Counted from the stretch's first letter, positions 45,897 to 56,294 are shown. The stretch is 64,000 bases of DNA from Oceanospirillaceae bacterium (GCA_029938085.1 JAPYOS010000005.1:154677-218676); one strand, 5' to 3'. Made by a program: numbers and translations. Notes: generated from the sequence alone by a model not told the origin.

Positions 45897-47237
45897 ATGT
45901 TAGAAAAAGTTGTAATTGCTAACCGTGGAGAAATCGCCCTACGTATTTTACGTGCCTGTAAAGAATTAGGCATTAAAACCGTAGCGGTTCACTCCAAAGC
46001 AGACAAAGACTTAATGCACGTACGCTTGGCTGACGAAGCCGTATGCATTGGGCCTAACTCGTCGACCGAAAGCTACTTAAACATTCCGCGTATTTTATCT
46101 GCTGCAGAAGTAACCGACGCCACGGGCATCCACCCAGGGTATGGTTTCTTAGCAGAAAACGCCGACTTTGCAGAAATGGTAGAAAATAGCGGCTTTACTT
46201 TTATAGGCCCAACCGCCGCCACCATTCGGGTAATGGGAGACAAAGTTGCTGCCATAAAGGCCATGCAAAAATCAGGTGTGCCTACGGTACCAGGTTCTAA
46301 CGGACCACTGGATGACGACGCCGAGCGCACTATGCGTATCGCTAAAGAAATCGGTTATCCGGTTATCATCAAGGCCTCCGCTGGCGGCGGTGGCCGCGGC
46401 ATGCGCGTTGTGCATAGTGAAGCGGCTCTCATCAACTCTATTTTCGTCACCAAAGCAGAAGCCAAAGGTGCTTTTGGTAATGATGTGGTGTACATGGAGA
46501 AATTTTTAGAGAACCCACGCCACGTGGAAGTACAAATTTTAGCCGACGGCCAAGGCGGCGCCATTCACCTATTTGACCGTGATTGCTCAATGCAACGTCG
46601 TCACCAAAAGGTAGTGGAAGAAGCCCCTGCACCTCACATGGATGAAGCTGCCCGACAGCAAGTACTTAAAAGCTGTACCGATGCTTGTTTAGAAATTGGT
46701 TATCGTGGCGCCGGCACCTTCGAATTTTTGTATGAAGACGGTGGTTTTTACTTTATCGAAATGAACACTCGTGTACAGGTAGAGCACCCAGTTACAGAAA
46801 TGATTACCGGCGTAGACATCATTAAAGAACAGTTGCGTATTGCCAGTGGTTTACCATTGTCCGTGAAACAAGAAGATGTAGTGATTGAAGGCCATGCCTT
46901 TGAATGCCGCATTAACGCCGAAGACGCCAAAACCTTTATGCCAAGCCCGGGTAAAGTGACGCAGTTCCACGCCCCGGGTGGTTTGGGTGTGCGCGTAGAT
47001 TCACATATCTACAGCGGCTACTCTGTACCGCCGTTTTACGACTCTATGATCGCCAAAGTCATCACCCACGCCCCAACACGAGCAGAAGCCTTGAAGCGAA
47101 TGGAAGTGGCTTTGGATGAAATGATCATCGACGGTATCAAAACTAACATTCCACTACAAAAAGAAATTGTACGGGATGCTCATTTTATCGAGGGCGGCAT
47201 GAACATCCACTACCTAGAGAAAAAACTAGGCCTATAA
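45897..47237 (+). CDS. accC: Biotin carboxylase of acetyl-CoA carboxylase
   Basis: A 446-residue ATP-grasp enzyme. Signatures are [17 protein letters not shown], the glycine-rich loop [11 protein letters not shown], and [18 protein letters not shown] in part. ATG 45897 with GGAG upstream is chosen over a TTG at 45882 that abuts accB. Followed by a clear terminator. Confidence 0.97.
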   Translation: MLEKVVIANRGEIALRILRACKELGIKTVAVHSKADKDLMHVRLADEAVCIGPNSSTESYLNIPRILSAAEVTDATGIHPGYGFLAENADFAEMVENSGFTFIGPTAATIRVMGDKVAAIKAMQKSGVPTVPGSNGPLDDDAERTMRIAKEIGYPVIIKASAGGGGRGMRVVHSEAALINSIFVTKAEAKGAFGNDVVYMEKFLENPRHVEVQILADGQGGAIHLFDRDCSMQRRHQKVVEEAPAPHMDEAARQQVLKSCTDACLEIGYRGAGTFEFLYEDGGFYFIEMNTRVQVEHPVTEMITGVDIIKEQLRIASGLPLSVKQEDVVIEGHAFECRINAEDAKTFMPSPGKVTQFHAPGGLGVRVDSHIYSGYSVPPFYDSMIAKVITHAPTRAEALKRMEVALDEMIIDGIKTNIPLQKEIVRDAHFIEGGMNIHYLEKKLGL

Positions 47238-47256
47238 GCCTATCGTTTTTCTACCA

Positions 47257-47292
47257 CGCCGCCACGGACATCCAAGGCGGCGTTTTTGTTTT
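47257..47292 (+). terminator. Rho-independent terminator of aroQ-accB-accC
   Basis: CGCCGCC (47257-47263) pairs with GGCGGCG (47276-47282) over a 12-base loop, followed by TTTTTGTTTT. It lies 20 bases after the accC stop and before prmA. Confidence 0.9.
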
Positions 47293-47318
47293 ACGCTATA
47301 ACTTAAAGAGATTAAAAA

Positions 47319-48215
47319 ATGCCTTGGGTTCAAATTACACTTTCCACTAATCCGCAACATACGGAAACCTTGGAAGACATGTTACTACTTTGCGGAGCAA
47401 GTGCCGTTAGCATGCTCGACGGTGCTGACCAACCGGTGTTTGAGCCGATAAAAGGCACCACGCCCTTATGGCAAGACACGCGGGTGATGGGGTTATTTGA
47501 AGCCGATACAGACGAAGAATCTTTGCTTAATTATTTAACAAACGGTTGGCAAGAAAGCTACCCAGAAACGCCCTTTCCTAGCCATAAGTTGGAAATTTTA
47601 GAAGACAAAGACTGGGTGCGCGAATGGATGGATCGTTTTGAGCCCATTCAATTTGGTGAACGCCTGTGGGTTTGCCCTAGCTGGAAACCTGCTCCAGACC
47701 CAACGGCCGCCAACCTAATGTTAGACCCAGGCCTAGCGTTTGGCACCGGCAGCCACCCTACCACGGCCTTGTGTTTGCAGTGGATTGCACAACAAGACTG
47801 GCAACACAAAACCGTGATTGATTATGGCTGTGGTTCGGGCATTTTAGCCATCGGCGCCATACTCATGGGCGCAGAGCATGTGATGGGAGTTGATAACGAC
47901 ACCCAAGCCTTAACGGCCACCAAAGACAACGCCCAACGTAATGGTATTGAGGCCAACAAGATTCCGGTATTTTTACCCGAAGACACCCCAACTCACCCAG
48001 TAGACATCATGCTTGCCAACATCCTAGCAGGTCCGTTAATCGACATGGCCGGTCGTTTAGCCGAACTAACCAAACCAGGCGGCCTGATTGCCTTGTCGGG
48101 TATTCTTGAGCACCAAGCCGATGCCGTTATAGAAGCTTATGCACCTTGGTTTGATATGCACACGGTCACGGCTAAAGACGAATGGGTTCGCATCGACGGC
48201 CAAAAACGCAGCTAA
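47319..48215 (+). CDS. prmA: Ribosomal protein L11 methyltransferase
   Basis: A 298-residue SAM-dependent enzyme that trimethylates L11. MPWVQITL is the usual start, LDPGLAFGTGSHPTTALCL in part and VIDYGCGSGILAIGA the SAM-binding motifs, and MLANILAGPLIDMA the catalytic strand. A weak GGTATTTACC hairpin with seven T follows at 48220-48239. Confidence 0.96.
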   Translation: MPWVQITLSTNPQHTETLEDMLLLCGASAVSMLDGADQPVFEPIKGTTPLWQDTRVMGLFEADTDEESLLNYLTNGWQESYPETPFPSHKLEILEDKDWVREWMDRFEPIQFGERLWVCPSWKPAPDPTAANLMLDPGLAFGTGSHPTTALCLQWIAQQDWQHKTVIDYGCGSGILAIGAILMGAEHVMGVDNDTQALTATKDNAQRNGIEANKIPVFLPEDTPTHPVDIMLANILAGPLIDMAGRLAELTKPGGLIALSGILEHQADAVIEAYAPWFDMHTVTAKDEWVRIDGQKRS

Positions 48216-48257
48216 GATTGGTATTTACCCGCTTTTTTTGGTACAAATGTATCCTTA

Positions 48258-48281
48258 GTTGAGTGTTTTAGCACACTCAAC
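48258..48281. promoter_or_regulatory. Hairpin or operator upstream of the small frameshifted gene
   Basis: GTTGAGTGT (48258-48266) and ACACTCAAC (48273-48281) form a perfect 9-bp dyad with a 6-base centre, ending 15 bases before the ATG at 48297 and just before its ribosome binding site AGGAGA. It could be a repressor site or a 5' leader hairpin. Confidence 0.4.
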
Positions 48282-48296
48282 AACAAGGAGAGTACC

Positions 48297-48763
48297 ATGG
48301 ATAAGGCATTCTCATCGGCCGATAACGGGCCGGTGAAGCACAATAAAAAAACATCCAAAACTAACCATGAACAGACTCAGGCCCAGTTCGCCAATAGCTT
48401 AGAAGCCGCCAAATTACGCGCATCTCCAAAGCCACCAAACTACAAATGCTCAGCTCCAGCCAACGCGATCAACTACAAAACCAGCTATTCCTGTTGGAGC
48501 AGGAACTCATGAACGCAGAGAATGCCGAAAAGCCTGCGCTGTATAAACAAATCCAGCAAGCCAAGGTGTTATTGCAACAGGTGGACGAATCGATACATTT
48601 TCATGAATTGATTCACAAACCGGTGAAAGTTATGGGGTATCCCACCACCCAAAACGTGGTCAGTTCGGCCTTAGGTATTATTTTGACGGGGTTCGTATTG
48701 GCAGGCAAAGGCTTCTCGGGGGCTGGCATTGCCTATGACCTGCAAGGCTGGTTTAATTATTAA
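48297..48763 (+). pseudogene. Small coiled-coil protein gene split by a probable frameshift
   Basis: The ATG at 48297 has a good AGGAGA site and opens a frame of 71 codons ending at 48512. After about residue 40 (SLEAAKLRA) its composition becomes unnatural (Pro, Cys, Tyr rich). A second frame, closed by stops before 48397, continues with RISKATKLQMLSSSQRDQLQ and a helical, Glu/Gln/Leu-rich run to 48763, ending in a hydrophobic stretch (VVSSALGIILTGFVLAG). Joined near the CGCGC at 48416-48421, the two give a coherent protein of about 155 residues. It could be a mutation, a sequencing error or programmed slippage. I recognise no family. It is 2 bases before a TauE gene. Confidence 0.55.
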
Positions 48764-48765
48764 AG

Positions 48766-49509
48766 GTGAACCTTCTGGACTTTAGTACCCCTCAGTTAGT
48801 AGCCATTGGCTTGATCTTTGTATGGTCGGGTTTTGTGCGCGCGGGCCTTGGCTTTGGTGGTGCGGCTTTGGCGCTGCCTTTGTTGCTGATGGTGATCGAC
48901 CAGCCGCTGTTCTTTTTGCCCATAGTGGCCACTCACTTACTGTTCTTTTCTAGCATCACGGCAGCTCGCAGTTTTAACAACATTGATTTTGTGTTTCTAA
49001 AACAATCCCTGAGTTGGATGATCATCCCCAAACTCATCGGCGTGATTGGGTTGTTGAGTCTGCCTAATGAATGGATGGTCCTCATCATCTACGGCATCAC
49101 AGGTTTCTACGCACTCACATGGATATTCAAATTCGAGATACGCAGCCAGTCGCCATGGGTAGATCGCCTGCTCTTCATACTGGGAGGTTATTTTAGTGGA
49201 GTCTCCCTTATTGGCGCACCGTTGATTATCGCCGTAGCCGTTAAGAAACTCGCCGTAACCGCCTACCGAGACACGTTATTCGCACTGTGGTTTATTCTCG
49301 TGGTCATTAAAATGGCTGCCTTTGCTATTGCCGGTGTCGACCTACAATGGCAGTGGTCGTTAGCGCTCCTAATACCCGCAGCTATCGGCCACTTCATTGG
49401 CCTAAAGTTTCATGATCATATGCTCAAGAACAATCCAGCAGTGGTGCGCCAACGCATTGGTGTGGGTTTGCTGGCGGTGATTTTGGTGGCTGTGTATCAG
49501 CTTTTTTGA
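48766..49509 (+). CDS. TauE/SafE family permease (short form)
   Basis: A 247-residue membrane protein with about eight helices. The N-terminal repeat shows GFVRAGLGFGGAALALPLLL and the second half GGYFSGVSLIGAPLIIAVAV, matching TauE/SafE. The GTG start at 48766 comes two bases after the preceding stop with the only ribosome-binding-like AGG overlapping it, so it depends on translation of the upstream frame. Substrate unknown. It differs from the longer TauE at 2124-3149. Confidence 0.85.
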   Translation: MNLLDFSTPQLVAIGLIFVWSGFVRAGLGFGGAALALPLLLMVIDQPLFFLPIVATHLLFFSSITAARSFNNIDFVFLKQSLSWMIIPKLIGVIGLLSLPNEWMVLIIYGITGFYALTWIFKFEIRSQSPWVDRLLFILGGYFSGVSLIGAPLIIAVAVKKLAVTAYRDTLFALWFILVVIKMAAFAIAGVDLQWQWSLALLIPAAIGHFIGLKFHDHMLKNNPAVVRQRIGVGLLAVILVAVYQLF

Positions 49510-49641
49510 TGAACTAGGTATTCACCACCAAAGCCATCCAAAACAGATAAATCAGTTGTGCAAAAAACGTACAAATCGTACAATAGGGCACTTGGATTTA
49601 GACTCACTTCTGGCGATTATCAAGCACCCCTTGAACCTAAA

Positions 49642-50637
49642 ATGAATTACTCTAGCGTTATTCAAGGCTTTGCCATTGGCCCCCACCAGCTCGACAACGG
49701 TTTGGTGTTGGCCCCTATGGCAGGCATTACCGACCGTCCATTTCGGCATTTATGCCGTCAACTTGGCGCGGGGCTAGCGGTTGCAGAAATGGTCACTTCA
49801 GATACGTCATTGTGGCACACCAAAAAATCTCAAAAACGCCTTCCTCATGTCGACGACAGCACACCGATTAGCATACAAATTGCGGGCTCAGACCCCGCAC
49901 AAATGGCCCATGCGGCCTTAGCTAATGTGAAACTTGGTGCGCAAATCATTGATATCAACATGGGTTGCCCTGCTAAAAAAGTGCTCAAAAAAGCGGCTGG
50001 CTCTGCACTGCTGCGCGAACCCGCTCTGGTTAAAGCCATTTTAACAGCAGTGGTTGCGGCGGTGGATGTACCGGTAACCTTGAAAATCCGCACCGGCTGG
50101 AATGCTGATGAGCGCAATGGCGTAGACATTGCCAAGATCGCTCAGGACGCGGGCATTCAAACATTAGCTGTACATGGGCGCACTCGTGCTTGTGGCTTTA
50201 AAGGCGAAGTTGAATACGACACTATTGCGGCCATCAAACAAGCCATCGAAATTCCTGTATTAGCCAATGGCGACATCTGCACGGCCCAAGATGCAGCTAA
50301 GGTATTGGCACATACTCAAGCCGATGGTTTGATGTTTGGTCGTGCAGCGCAAGGCAATCCATGGTTGTTTGAACAAGTGTTGCACTACCTTGAACACGGC
50401 TCAGAACTAGAGGCACCGTTGCCATCGCAAATTTGGCAGGTGTTAGAACAACATCTGCTGGGGTTATACGCATTATATGGCGATCTAATGGGCCCACGCA
50501 TTGCCCGTAAACACGTGGGTTGGTATCTTAAGCCCGACCTAGAGCAACGCAAAGCCTTTAACCAATTACCCAGTCAAGAACTGCAATTAGCATTTTTGAA
50601 AGCCCATTTTCAACATGCCAGTCTGCAGGCGGCTTAA
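49642..50637 (+). CDS. dusB: tRNA-dihydrouridine synthase B
   Basis: A 331-residue FMN enzyme reducing uridine in the tRNA D loop. Marks are LAPMAGITDRPFRHLCR, NMGCPAKKVLKKAAGSALL in part with the catalytic cysteine, and VHGRTRACGFKGEVEYD in part. ATG 49642 gives the usual length; an upstream open frame from 49558 adds 28 unlikely residues. It is 4 bases upstream of fis, the classic dusB-fis operon. Confidence 0.95.
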   Translation: MNYSSVIQGFAIGPHQLDNGLVLAPMAGITDRPFRHLCRQLGAGLAVAEMVTSDTSLWHTKKSQKRLPHVDDSTPISIQIAGSDPAQMAHAALANVKLGAQIIDINMGCPAKKVLKKAAGSALLREPALVKAILTAVVAAVDVPVTLKIRTGWNADERNGVDIAKIAQDAGIQTLAVHGRTRACGFKGEVEYDTIAAIKQAIEIPVLANGDICTAQDAAKVLAHTQADGLMFGRAAQGNPWLFEQVLHYLEHGSELEAPLPSQIWQVLEQHLLGLYALYGDLMGPRIARKHVGWYLKPDLEQRKAFNQLPSQELQLAFLKAHFQHASLQAA

Positions 50638-50641
50638 TTTT

Positions 50642-50944
50642 ATGACTCAGTTAGTAGAAGCAAATAAACAACCCATGAACAGCACTAGCATCACCCCTTC
50701 GCCTAGCGAACACACCGCGCTCACCTTAAAACAAAATGTAGAACAAGCCCTCACCGCCTATTTTGCAGAACTGGACGGCCAGCACACCTCCGAACTCTAC
50801 GACTTATTTATGCAGCAAGTTGAAGCGCCGCTATTTACCTGTGTGATGCAGCATACACACGACAACCAGTCTAAAGCCGCCACTTTGCTGGGGCTTAACC
50901 GTGGCACTTTACGCAAGAAATTAAAACAGTACGACCTACTTTAA
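50642..50944 (+). CDS. fis: DNA-binding protein Fis
   Basis: A 100-residue nucleoid protein and growth-phase regulator. The C-terminal helix-turn-helix NQSKAATLLGLNRGTLRKKL is strongly conserved, with LYDLFMQQVEAPLF as dimer core. ATG 50642 gives a Fis-like length; a start at 50675 would give 89. Transcribed with dusB. Confidence 0.95.
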   Translation: MTQLVEANKQPMNSTSITPSPSEHTALTLKQNVEQALTAYFAELDGQHTSELYDLFMQQVEAPLFTCVMQHTHDNQSKAATLLGLNRGTLRKKLKQYDLL

Positions 50945-50979
50945 CCCGCCATATTCACCGCCGTTAAAAGGATATTCAC

Positions 50980-52545
50980 ATGTCAGACAATCAAGCCATC
51001 AATCGCGCTCTTATCAGCGTCTCAGACAAGCGAGGCATTGTTGAATTTGCCCAGCAACTCACCTCAAAAGGAGTGGAAATCCTCTCCACCGGCGGTACTT
51101 TTAAGCTGTTAACCGATGCTGGCGTCGCTGCTATCGAAGTCTCAGACTATACTGGCTTTCCAGAAATGATGGATGGCCGGGTCAAAACCTTGCACCCTAA
51201 AATTCATGGTGGAATTTTGGGCCGTCGCGGCCAAGATGAAGGCATTATGGCAGAACACGGCATTGATGCCATTGACCTCGTTGTAGTCAACCTTTATCCC
51301 TTTCAAGCCACCATCGAACGTGATGACTGCACCTTAGACATGGCCATTGAGAACATCGATATTGGCGGCCCAACCATGGTGCGTTCGGCGGCTAAAAACA
51401 ACAAAAGTGTGGCCATTGTAGTCAACTCCGGTGACTACACCGCCATCTTGGACGAACTCACTGCCACCGGTGGTTTAAGCCAAACCACACGTACCGACTT
51501 AGCCTGCAAGGCCTTTGAGCACACAGCAAAGTACGACGGCGCCATTGCCAATTACCTAGGCGCGCAACTAGATACAACCTCTAAGTTCCCACGCACGTTT
51601 AACACCCAGTTCAGCAAAATGCAGGACATGCGTTACGGTGAAAATCCTCATCAAGATGCGGCCTTTTACGTTGAACATGAACCTAAAGAAGCATGCATCG
51701 CAACCTCATCACAAATACAAGGCAAAGCCTTGTCGTTTAACAATATCGCCGATACAGACGCGGCTTTGGAGTGTGTAAAAGCCTTCCAAGACCCTGCCTG
51801 TGTGATTGTAAAACACGCTAATCCGTGTGGTGTAGCCATGGGTAAAGACATCACTGAAGCCTATGAAAAAGCCTACAGCACCGACAGCACCTCGGCTTTT
51901 GGCGGCATTATTGCCTTTAACCGCGAACTGGATGCAGCCACGGCCCAACGCATTATCGACCAACAGTTTGTAGAAGTGATTATTGCCCCAAGCGTGAGCC
52001 CATCTGCAGCGATTGCCTTAGCCCGCAAGCCCAATGTACGTGTTTTAAGCTGTGGCGACCTGCCCCACTTACATGCCGCCGAACTGGATTTCAAACGCGT
52101 CACCGGTGGTTTGTTAGTTCAAGACCGAGACTTGGGCCAGATGCTGGAAGCGGATCTAAAGATCGTCAGTGAGCGTATGCCCACGGAAGCCGAAATGCAC
52201 GACCTGCAATTTGCCTGGAAAGTCGCCAAGTACGTCAAGTCTAACGCCATTGTGTATTGCAAAGGTGGTATGACCATTGGTGTAGGTGCTGGCCAAATGA
52301 GCCGCGTATACAGCGCTAAGATTGCTGGCATTAAGGCCAGTGATGAAGGTTTGGAAGTTAAAGGTTCGGTCATGGCGTCCGATGCCTTCTTTCCCTTCCG
52401 TGACGGTATTGATGCCTCAGCGGCAGCGGGCATTAGTGCCATTATCCAGCCGGGTGGCTCGATGCGCGATGATGAAATCATTGCCGCTGCCAATGAGCAC
52501 AATATCAGCATGATCTTTACTGGCATGCGTCACTTCCGTCATTAA
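50980..52545 (+). CDS. purH: Bifunctional AICAR transformylase/IMP cyclohydrolase
   Basis: A 521-residue enzyme for the last two steps of IMP synthesis. The N-terminal MGS-like cyclohydrolase part (1-200) has [11 protein letters not shown] and [15 protein letters not shown]; the transformylase part has [15 protein letters not shown], the KHANPCGVA loop and [12 protein letters not shown]. It is followed by purD after 15 bases. Confidence 0.97.
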   Translation: MSDNQAINRALISVSDKRGIVEFAQQLTSKGVEILSTGGTFKLLTDAGVAAIEVSDYTGFPEMMDGRVKTLHPKIHGGILGRRGQDEGIMAEHGIDAIDLVVVNLYPFQATIERDDCTLDMAIENIDIGGPTMVRSAAKNNKSVAIVVNSGDYTAILDELTATGGLSQTTRTDLACKAFEHTAKYDGAIANYLGAQLDTTSKFPRTFNTQFSKMQDMRYGENPHQDAAFYVEHEPKEACIATSSQIQGKALSFNNIADTDAALECVKAFQDPACVIVKHANPCGVAMGKDITEAYEKAYSTDSTSAFGGIIAFNRELDAATAQRIIDQQFVEVIIAPSVSPSAAIALARKPNVRVLSCGDLPHLHAAELDFKRVTGGLLVQDRDLGQMLEADLKIVSERMPTEAEMHDLQFAWKVAKYVKSNAIVYCKGGMTIGVGAGQMSRVYSAKIAGIKASDEGLEVKGSVMASDAFFPFRDGIDASAAAGISAIIQPGGSMRDDEIIAAANEHNISMIFTGMRHFRH

Positions 52546-52560
52546 CAGGACTAGAACAAA

Positions 52561-53850
52561 ATGAATGTATTAATTATTGGCAGTGGCGGTCGTGAACACG
52601 CCCTTGCATGGCAGGCCTCTAAAAACCGCGCTGTGCACAATATTTTTGTAGCACCGGGTAATGCTGGCACGGCCCTAGAAAACAAAACTAAAAACGTAGC
52701 CATAGACGTGATGGACATCGAAGGCCTATTAGCCTTCGCCAAAGCCAATACCGTAGACATTACTATTGTTGGTCCAGAAGCGCCGTTAGTGGCAGGCATA
52801 GTGGACGTGTTTCGCGACGCCGACATGGATATCTTTGGGCCCTCCAAAGGCGCTGCACAACTGGAAGGCTCCAAGGCCTTTGCCAAAGATTTTCTTAAAC
52901 GTCACGCCATCCCTACGGCGGCCTACGAGACCTTTACAGAAATTGCACCCGCACTGGAATACATCAAAGCTCAAGGCGCACCTATCGTCGTAAAAGCCGA
53001 TGGTTTAGCAGCTGGCAAGGGTGTTATTTTAGCCGAAACAGTAGAGCAAGCCTGTACCGCAGTAGAAGATATGTTGGCAGGCAATGCCTTTGGTGAGGCC
53101 GGTAGCCGAGTGGTTATTGAAGAGTTTTTAGTGGGCGAAGAAGCCAGCTTTATTGTGATGGCCGACGGTAAAAATATATTGCCTCTGGCCTCTAGCCAAG
53201 ACCACAAAGCCCGCGACGAAGGTGATCAAGGCCCCAACACTGGTGGCATGGGCGCCTATTCACCCGCGCCTGTAGTGAACGACGCAATGCACCAGCGTAT
53301 TCTTGATGAAGTCATCACGCCGACCGTAGAAGGCATGGCGGCAGACGGTTACATTTACACCGGTTTTTTATACGCCGGTATTATGGTGACCGCCGACGGC
53401 ACCCCCAAGGTACTGGAATTTAACTGCCGCTTCGGCGACCCAGAAACCCAACCCATCATGATGCGTTTGAAAAATAGCATCGTCGAGTTGTGTGTTGCAG
53501 GCGCAATGGGCGTACTAGACCAAACCTTGGCTCACTGGGATAACCGTCCGGCCGTTGGTGTAGTATTGGCCGCAGCGGGATATCCAGACAGCTACCCCAA
53601 GGGCGACGTTATCAGCCTGCCCGAAGAGTTGAACCAAGACACCAAGATTTTCCATGCGGGTACTGCACTTAACGAAGACGGCATGGTCGTCACCAACGGT
53701 GGCCGCGTTTTGTGTGCCGTGGCGTTAGGTGAAACCGTGGGCCAAGCCCAGCATCAAGCGTATGAGTTAGCTGATAAGATTGAGTGGCAAGGTAAGTTTT
53801 GTCGACGTGATATTGCTTATCGGGCTATTGCTCGTGAGCAACTACACTAA
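52561..53850 (+). CDS. purD: Phosphoribosylamine-glycine ligase
   Basis: A 429-residue ATP-grasp enzyme, second step of purine synthesis. IGSGGREHALAW starts the N domain, KADGLAAGKGVILAE the ATP-grasp loop, GPNTGGMGAYSPAP the conserved hinge, and LEFNCRFGDPETQ the metal site. Normal length. Followed 13 bases later by hinT. Confidence 0.97.
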   Translation: MNVLIIGSGGREHALAWQASKNRAVHNIFVAPGNAGTALENKTKNVAIDVMDIEGLLAFAKANTVDITIVGPEAPLVAGIVDVFRDADMDIFGPSKGAAQLEGSKAFAKDFLKRHAIPTAAYETFTEIAPALEYIKAQGAPIVVKADGLAAGKGVILAETVEQACTAVEDMLAGNAFGEAGSRVVIEEFLVGEEASFIVMADGKNILPLASSQDHKARDEGDQGPNTGGMGAYSPAPVVNDAMHQRILDEVITPTVEGMAADGYIYTGFLYAGIMVTADGTPKVLEFNCRFGDPETQPIMMRLKNSIVELCVAGAMGVLDQTLAHWDNRPAVGVVLAAAGYPDSYPKGDVISLPEELNQDTKIFHAGTALNEDGMVVTNGGRVLCAVALGETVGQAQHQAYELADKIEWQGKFCRRDIAYRAIAREQLH

Positions 53851-53863
53851 AGAGGAAGTCGCC

Positions 53864-54196
53864 ATGGGCACTATATTTGATAAAATTATCAGCCGAGAAA
53901 TTGCAGCTGATATCGTCTATGAAGATGATCTGTTATTGGCGTTTAAAGACATAGCACCCAAGGCACCGGTGCATTATCTGATTATTCCCAAGCAACCCAT
54001 TGCCACCCTCAACGATGCCAACCCAGAACATCAGGCCCTTTTGGGGCAGATGATGTTAACCGCGGCTAAGCTAGCTAAGGAAGCCGGTGTGGCTGAGGGT
54101 GGTTATCGCGTGCAAATGAACTGCAACCCAGACGGTGGCCAAGTGGTGTATCACATCCACTTGCACCTTATGGGCGGTAGAGCGTTTAGCGCTTAG
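53864..54196 (+). CDS. hinT: HIT-family purine nucleoside phosphoramidase
   Basis: A 110-residue HinT protein that cleaves AMP-linked phosphoramidates. The histidine triad reads HIHLHL near residue 100; the N-terminal TIFDKIISREI and PVHYLIIPK are typical. AAGAGGAA upstream of ATG 53864 fixes the start, rejecting a longer frame inside purD. It ends three bases from convergent hisC. Confidence 0.95.
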   Translation: MGTIFDKIISREIAADIVYEDDLLLAFKDIAPKAPVHYLIIPKQPIATLNDANPEHQALLGQMMLTAAKLAKEAGVAEGGYRVQMNCNPDGGQVVYHIHLHLMGGRAFSA

Positions 54197-54198
54197 TT

Positions 54199-55272
54199 CT
54201 AGACCAACTCTCTTAGGGCGTCCACCAAGGCTGCACATTCACTCGTACTACCCACGCTAATGCGCAGATGGTTAGTGATTCGTGGGCTACTGGTGAGGTG
54301 GCGCACGATAATGCCGCGTTCTCTCAGTGATGCCACAATGTCCTTAGCAGCCATAGTGCCATGGGTCACAAACAAGAAGTTAGCGTGCGAGTTAGTCATA
54401 CTAAAACCAAGCTGTTTTAATTCGCCAGCAAGCGTTTCGCGTTGTGCGATATTGTTTTGGCAGGTCTTCTGAAAGTAGCTTTCGTCTTCAATGGCGGCAA
54501 TGGCACCGGCTTGAGCTTCTCGGCTTAACGGGTATGAGTTGAAGCTGTTTTTAACACGCTCCAGAGCCTCTATCAAATGACGTTGACCCAAGGCAAAACC
54601 CACCCGTAAACCCGCCAAAGAACGCGATTTAGACAAGGTTTGAATGACTAACAAGTTATCAAACTCGGGCACTAGCGCTACCGCAGATTGACCCCCAAAA
54701 TCGATATAGGCCTCATCAATCACTACAACGCTATCAACGTTGTTACTCAATAGTTGGCGAATATCAGCAAGGCTAAGCAATTCGCCTGTGGGCGCATTAG
54801 GGTTGGGTAAAATAACGCCGCCATTAGGGGGCTGATAGTCATCCACGTTAATGCTTAAGTCAGCTGACAACGGCACGTGATGCTGTTCTATACCATAAAG
54901 ACCACAATACACCGGATAAAAGCTGTAGCTGATATCTGGGAACATGAGAGCTTTACCGTGTTGAAACAAAGCTTGGAAGGTATGCGCTAAAACTTCGTCG
55001 GAGCCGTTACCTACAAACACTTCGGAGGTGTCTAACCCATAATAGTTAGCCAAGCTCTGACATAACTGAGTTGCATTGGGGTCGGGGTAAAGGCGTAACG
55101 AATCACCCAACTCGGCCTGCATTGCCACCAACACTTTGGGTGATGGGGGAAACGGGTTTTCGTTGGTATTGAGTTTAACTAAGTTAGTTAACTTAGGCTG
55201 TTCACCGGGCACATAGGGCGATAGCTCATGTACTTTTGGTGACCAAAACCGGTGTAGGTTAGTATTTGTCAC
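54199..55272 (-). CDS. hisC: Histidinol-phosphate aminotransferase
   Basis: A 357-residue fold type I PLP enzyme of histidine synthesis. [14 protein letters not shown], the LPNPNAPTG stretch and the PLP lysine in [17 protein letters not shown] are diagnostic. No other his genes are near. It lies four bases after an osmC-like gene on the same strand. Confidence 0.93.
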   Translation of the reverse strand: MTNTNLHRFWSPKVHELSPYVPGEQPKLTNLVKLNTNENPFPPSPKVLVAMQAELGDSLRLYPDPNATQLCQSLANYYGLDTSEVFVGNGSDEVLAHTFQALFQHGKALMFPDISYSFYPVYCGLYGIEQHHVPLSADLSINVDDYQPPNGGVILPNPNAPTGELLSLADIRQLLSNNVDSVVVIDEAYIDFGGQSAVALVPEFDNLLVIQTLSKSRSLAGLRVGFALGQRHLIEALERVKNSFNSYPLSREAQAGAIAAIEDESYFQKTCQNNIAQRETLAGELKQLGFSMTNSHANFLFVTHGTMAAKDIVASLRERGIIVRHLTSSPRITNHLRISVGSTSECAALVDALRELV

Positions 55273-55275
55273 CGT

Positions 55276-55701
55276 TTAAGCGTCCAACTCAACAAGCTCG
55301 TAATCATGGGTGATTTCCACACCCGCTTTTTCTAACATAATGGACGCTGAGCAGTATTCTTCGGCCGATAATTTAATCGCCCTAGCCACGTGTTTTTCCT
55401 TCAAATTGCGGCCTGTAACCACAAAGTGAACGTGAATTTTAGTAAACACAGAAGGCACCGCATCGGCCCGCTCTGCGGTCAGTTTGGCAACGCAGTCAGT
55501 CACGTCTTGGCGGGTCTTTTTAAGAATCGTCATCACATCAAAGGAGGTGCAGCCGCCCAACCCCATGAGCATCAGCTCCATGGGTCTTGCGCCTAGGTTT
55601 TCACCACCCAAAGCAGGCGGGCCATCAACGGTTACTGTGTGGCCGGAGCCTGATTCTGTTTTAAAACTGACACCACCGGCCCAACTGATTTGTGCTTGCA
55701 T
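55276..55701 (-). CDS. OsmC family protein (YhfA-like)
   Basis: A 141-residue OsmC-fold protein. The two redox cysteines are in GGCTSFDVMTIL (residue about 52) and EEYCSASIML (about 115), with ARPMELMLMGLGG before the first. The family reduces organic hydroperoxides or acts in unknown thiol chemistry; this sequence is closer to YhfA than to OsmC or Ohr. Directly upstream of hisC. Confidence 0.9.
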   Translation of the reverse strand: MQAQISWAGGVSFKTESGSGHTVTVDGPPALGGENLGARPMELMLMGLGGCTSFDVMTILKKTRQDVTDCVAKLTAERADAVPSVFTKIHVHFVVTGRNLKEKHVARAIKLSAEEYCSASIMLEKAGVEITHDYELVELDA

Positions 55702-55720
55702 GTTTTTCTACTACCTATGG

Positions 55721-56269
55721 TTATTGCTGTGGGCGCCACACTTGGGTGCGACCAAATAAAGAAATTCCAACATAGCCTCGCAGATCAAGGCTACCGTCTG
55801 CATTGAGGTTGATGGTGCACTTGTAGGACTTGCCATTACCTGGGTCATAAATTTTTCCACCTTTCCATTGGTGTTTACCTTTCTTTTCACCACTGTAATT
55901 CATGCCACTAAGCATCACTAAACCAATAATAGGTTGACTGTGTTGGCTAGCATCCGGATTATTACGATCCACTTTGGCTTGACCATCTAATCCGGCCTCA
56001 TGGCCGGCCGCGTAATTAGGTTCTTTAAGAAAGATAAACTTACCGAAATATTGGTCACCGTCGCGGTAGATTTCTACCACGGCTTTGTCTTCTGGCGTCA
56101 GCCAAGAACCGATGAGCTGGTCGCCATTTGCCCACACGGCAGTGGTTGTTAACACCCATACCAAGGCCACAATGGCGGTAAGCAAGCCCGCTTTTACAAG
56201 ACTAACCATGGGATTAGACCTCGGCAGCGCCAGCGCTTTAGCAGGGCCCTTAGTTAACGTGTTTTTCAT
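55721..56269 (-). CDS. DUF2147 family secreted protein
   Basis: A 182-residue protein with an N-terminal signal or anchor (hydrophobic run near 25-45, then VWANGD) and a beta-barrel-like DUF2147 domain: LIGSWLTPEDKAVVEIY, then GKIYDPGNGKSYKCTINL and LDLRGYVGISLFGRTQVW in part. Function unknown; some relatives are near porins or lipid genes. Probably periplasmic. The gap to trpC is 25 bases but it may have its own promoter. Confidence 0.88.
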   Translation of the reverse strand: MKNTLTKGPAKALALPRSNPMVSLVKAGLLTAIVALVWVLTTTAVWANGDQLIGSWLTPEDKAVVEIYRDGDQYFGKFIFLKEPNYAAGHEAGLDGQAKVDRNNPDASQHSQPIIGLVMLSGMNYSGEKKGKHQWKGGKIYDPGNGKSYKCTINLNADGSLDLRGYVGISLFGRTQVWRPQQ

Positions 56270-56294
56270 AGTTACCTTCTCCTGCGATGGTTAA

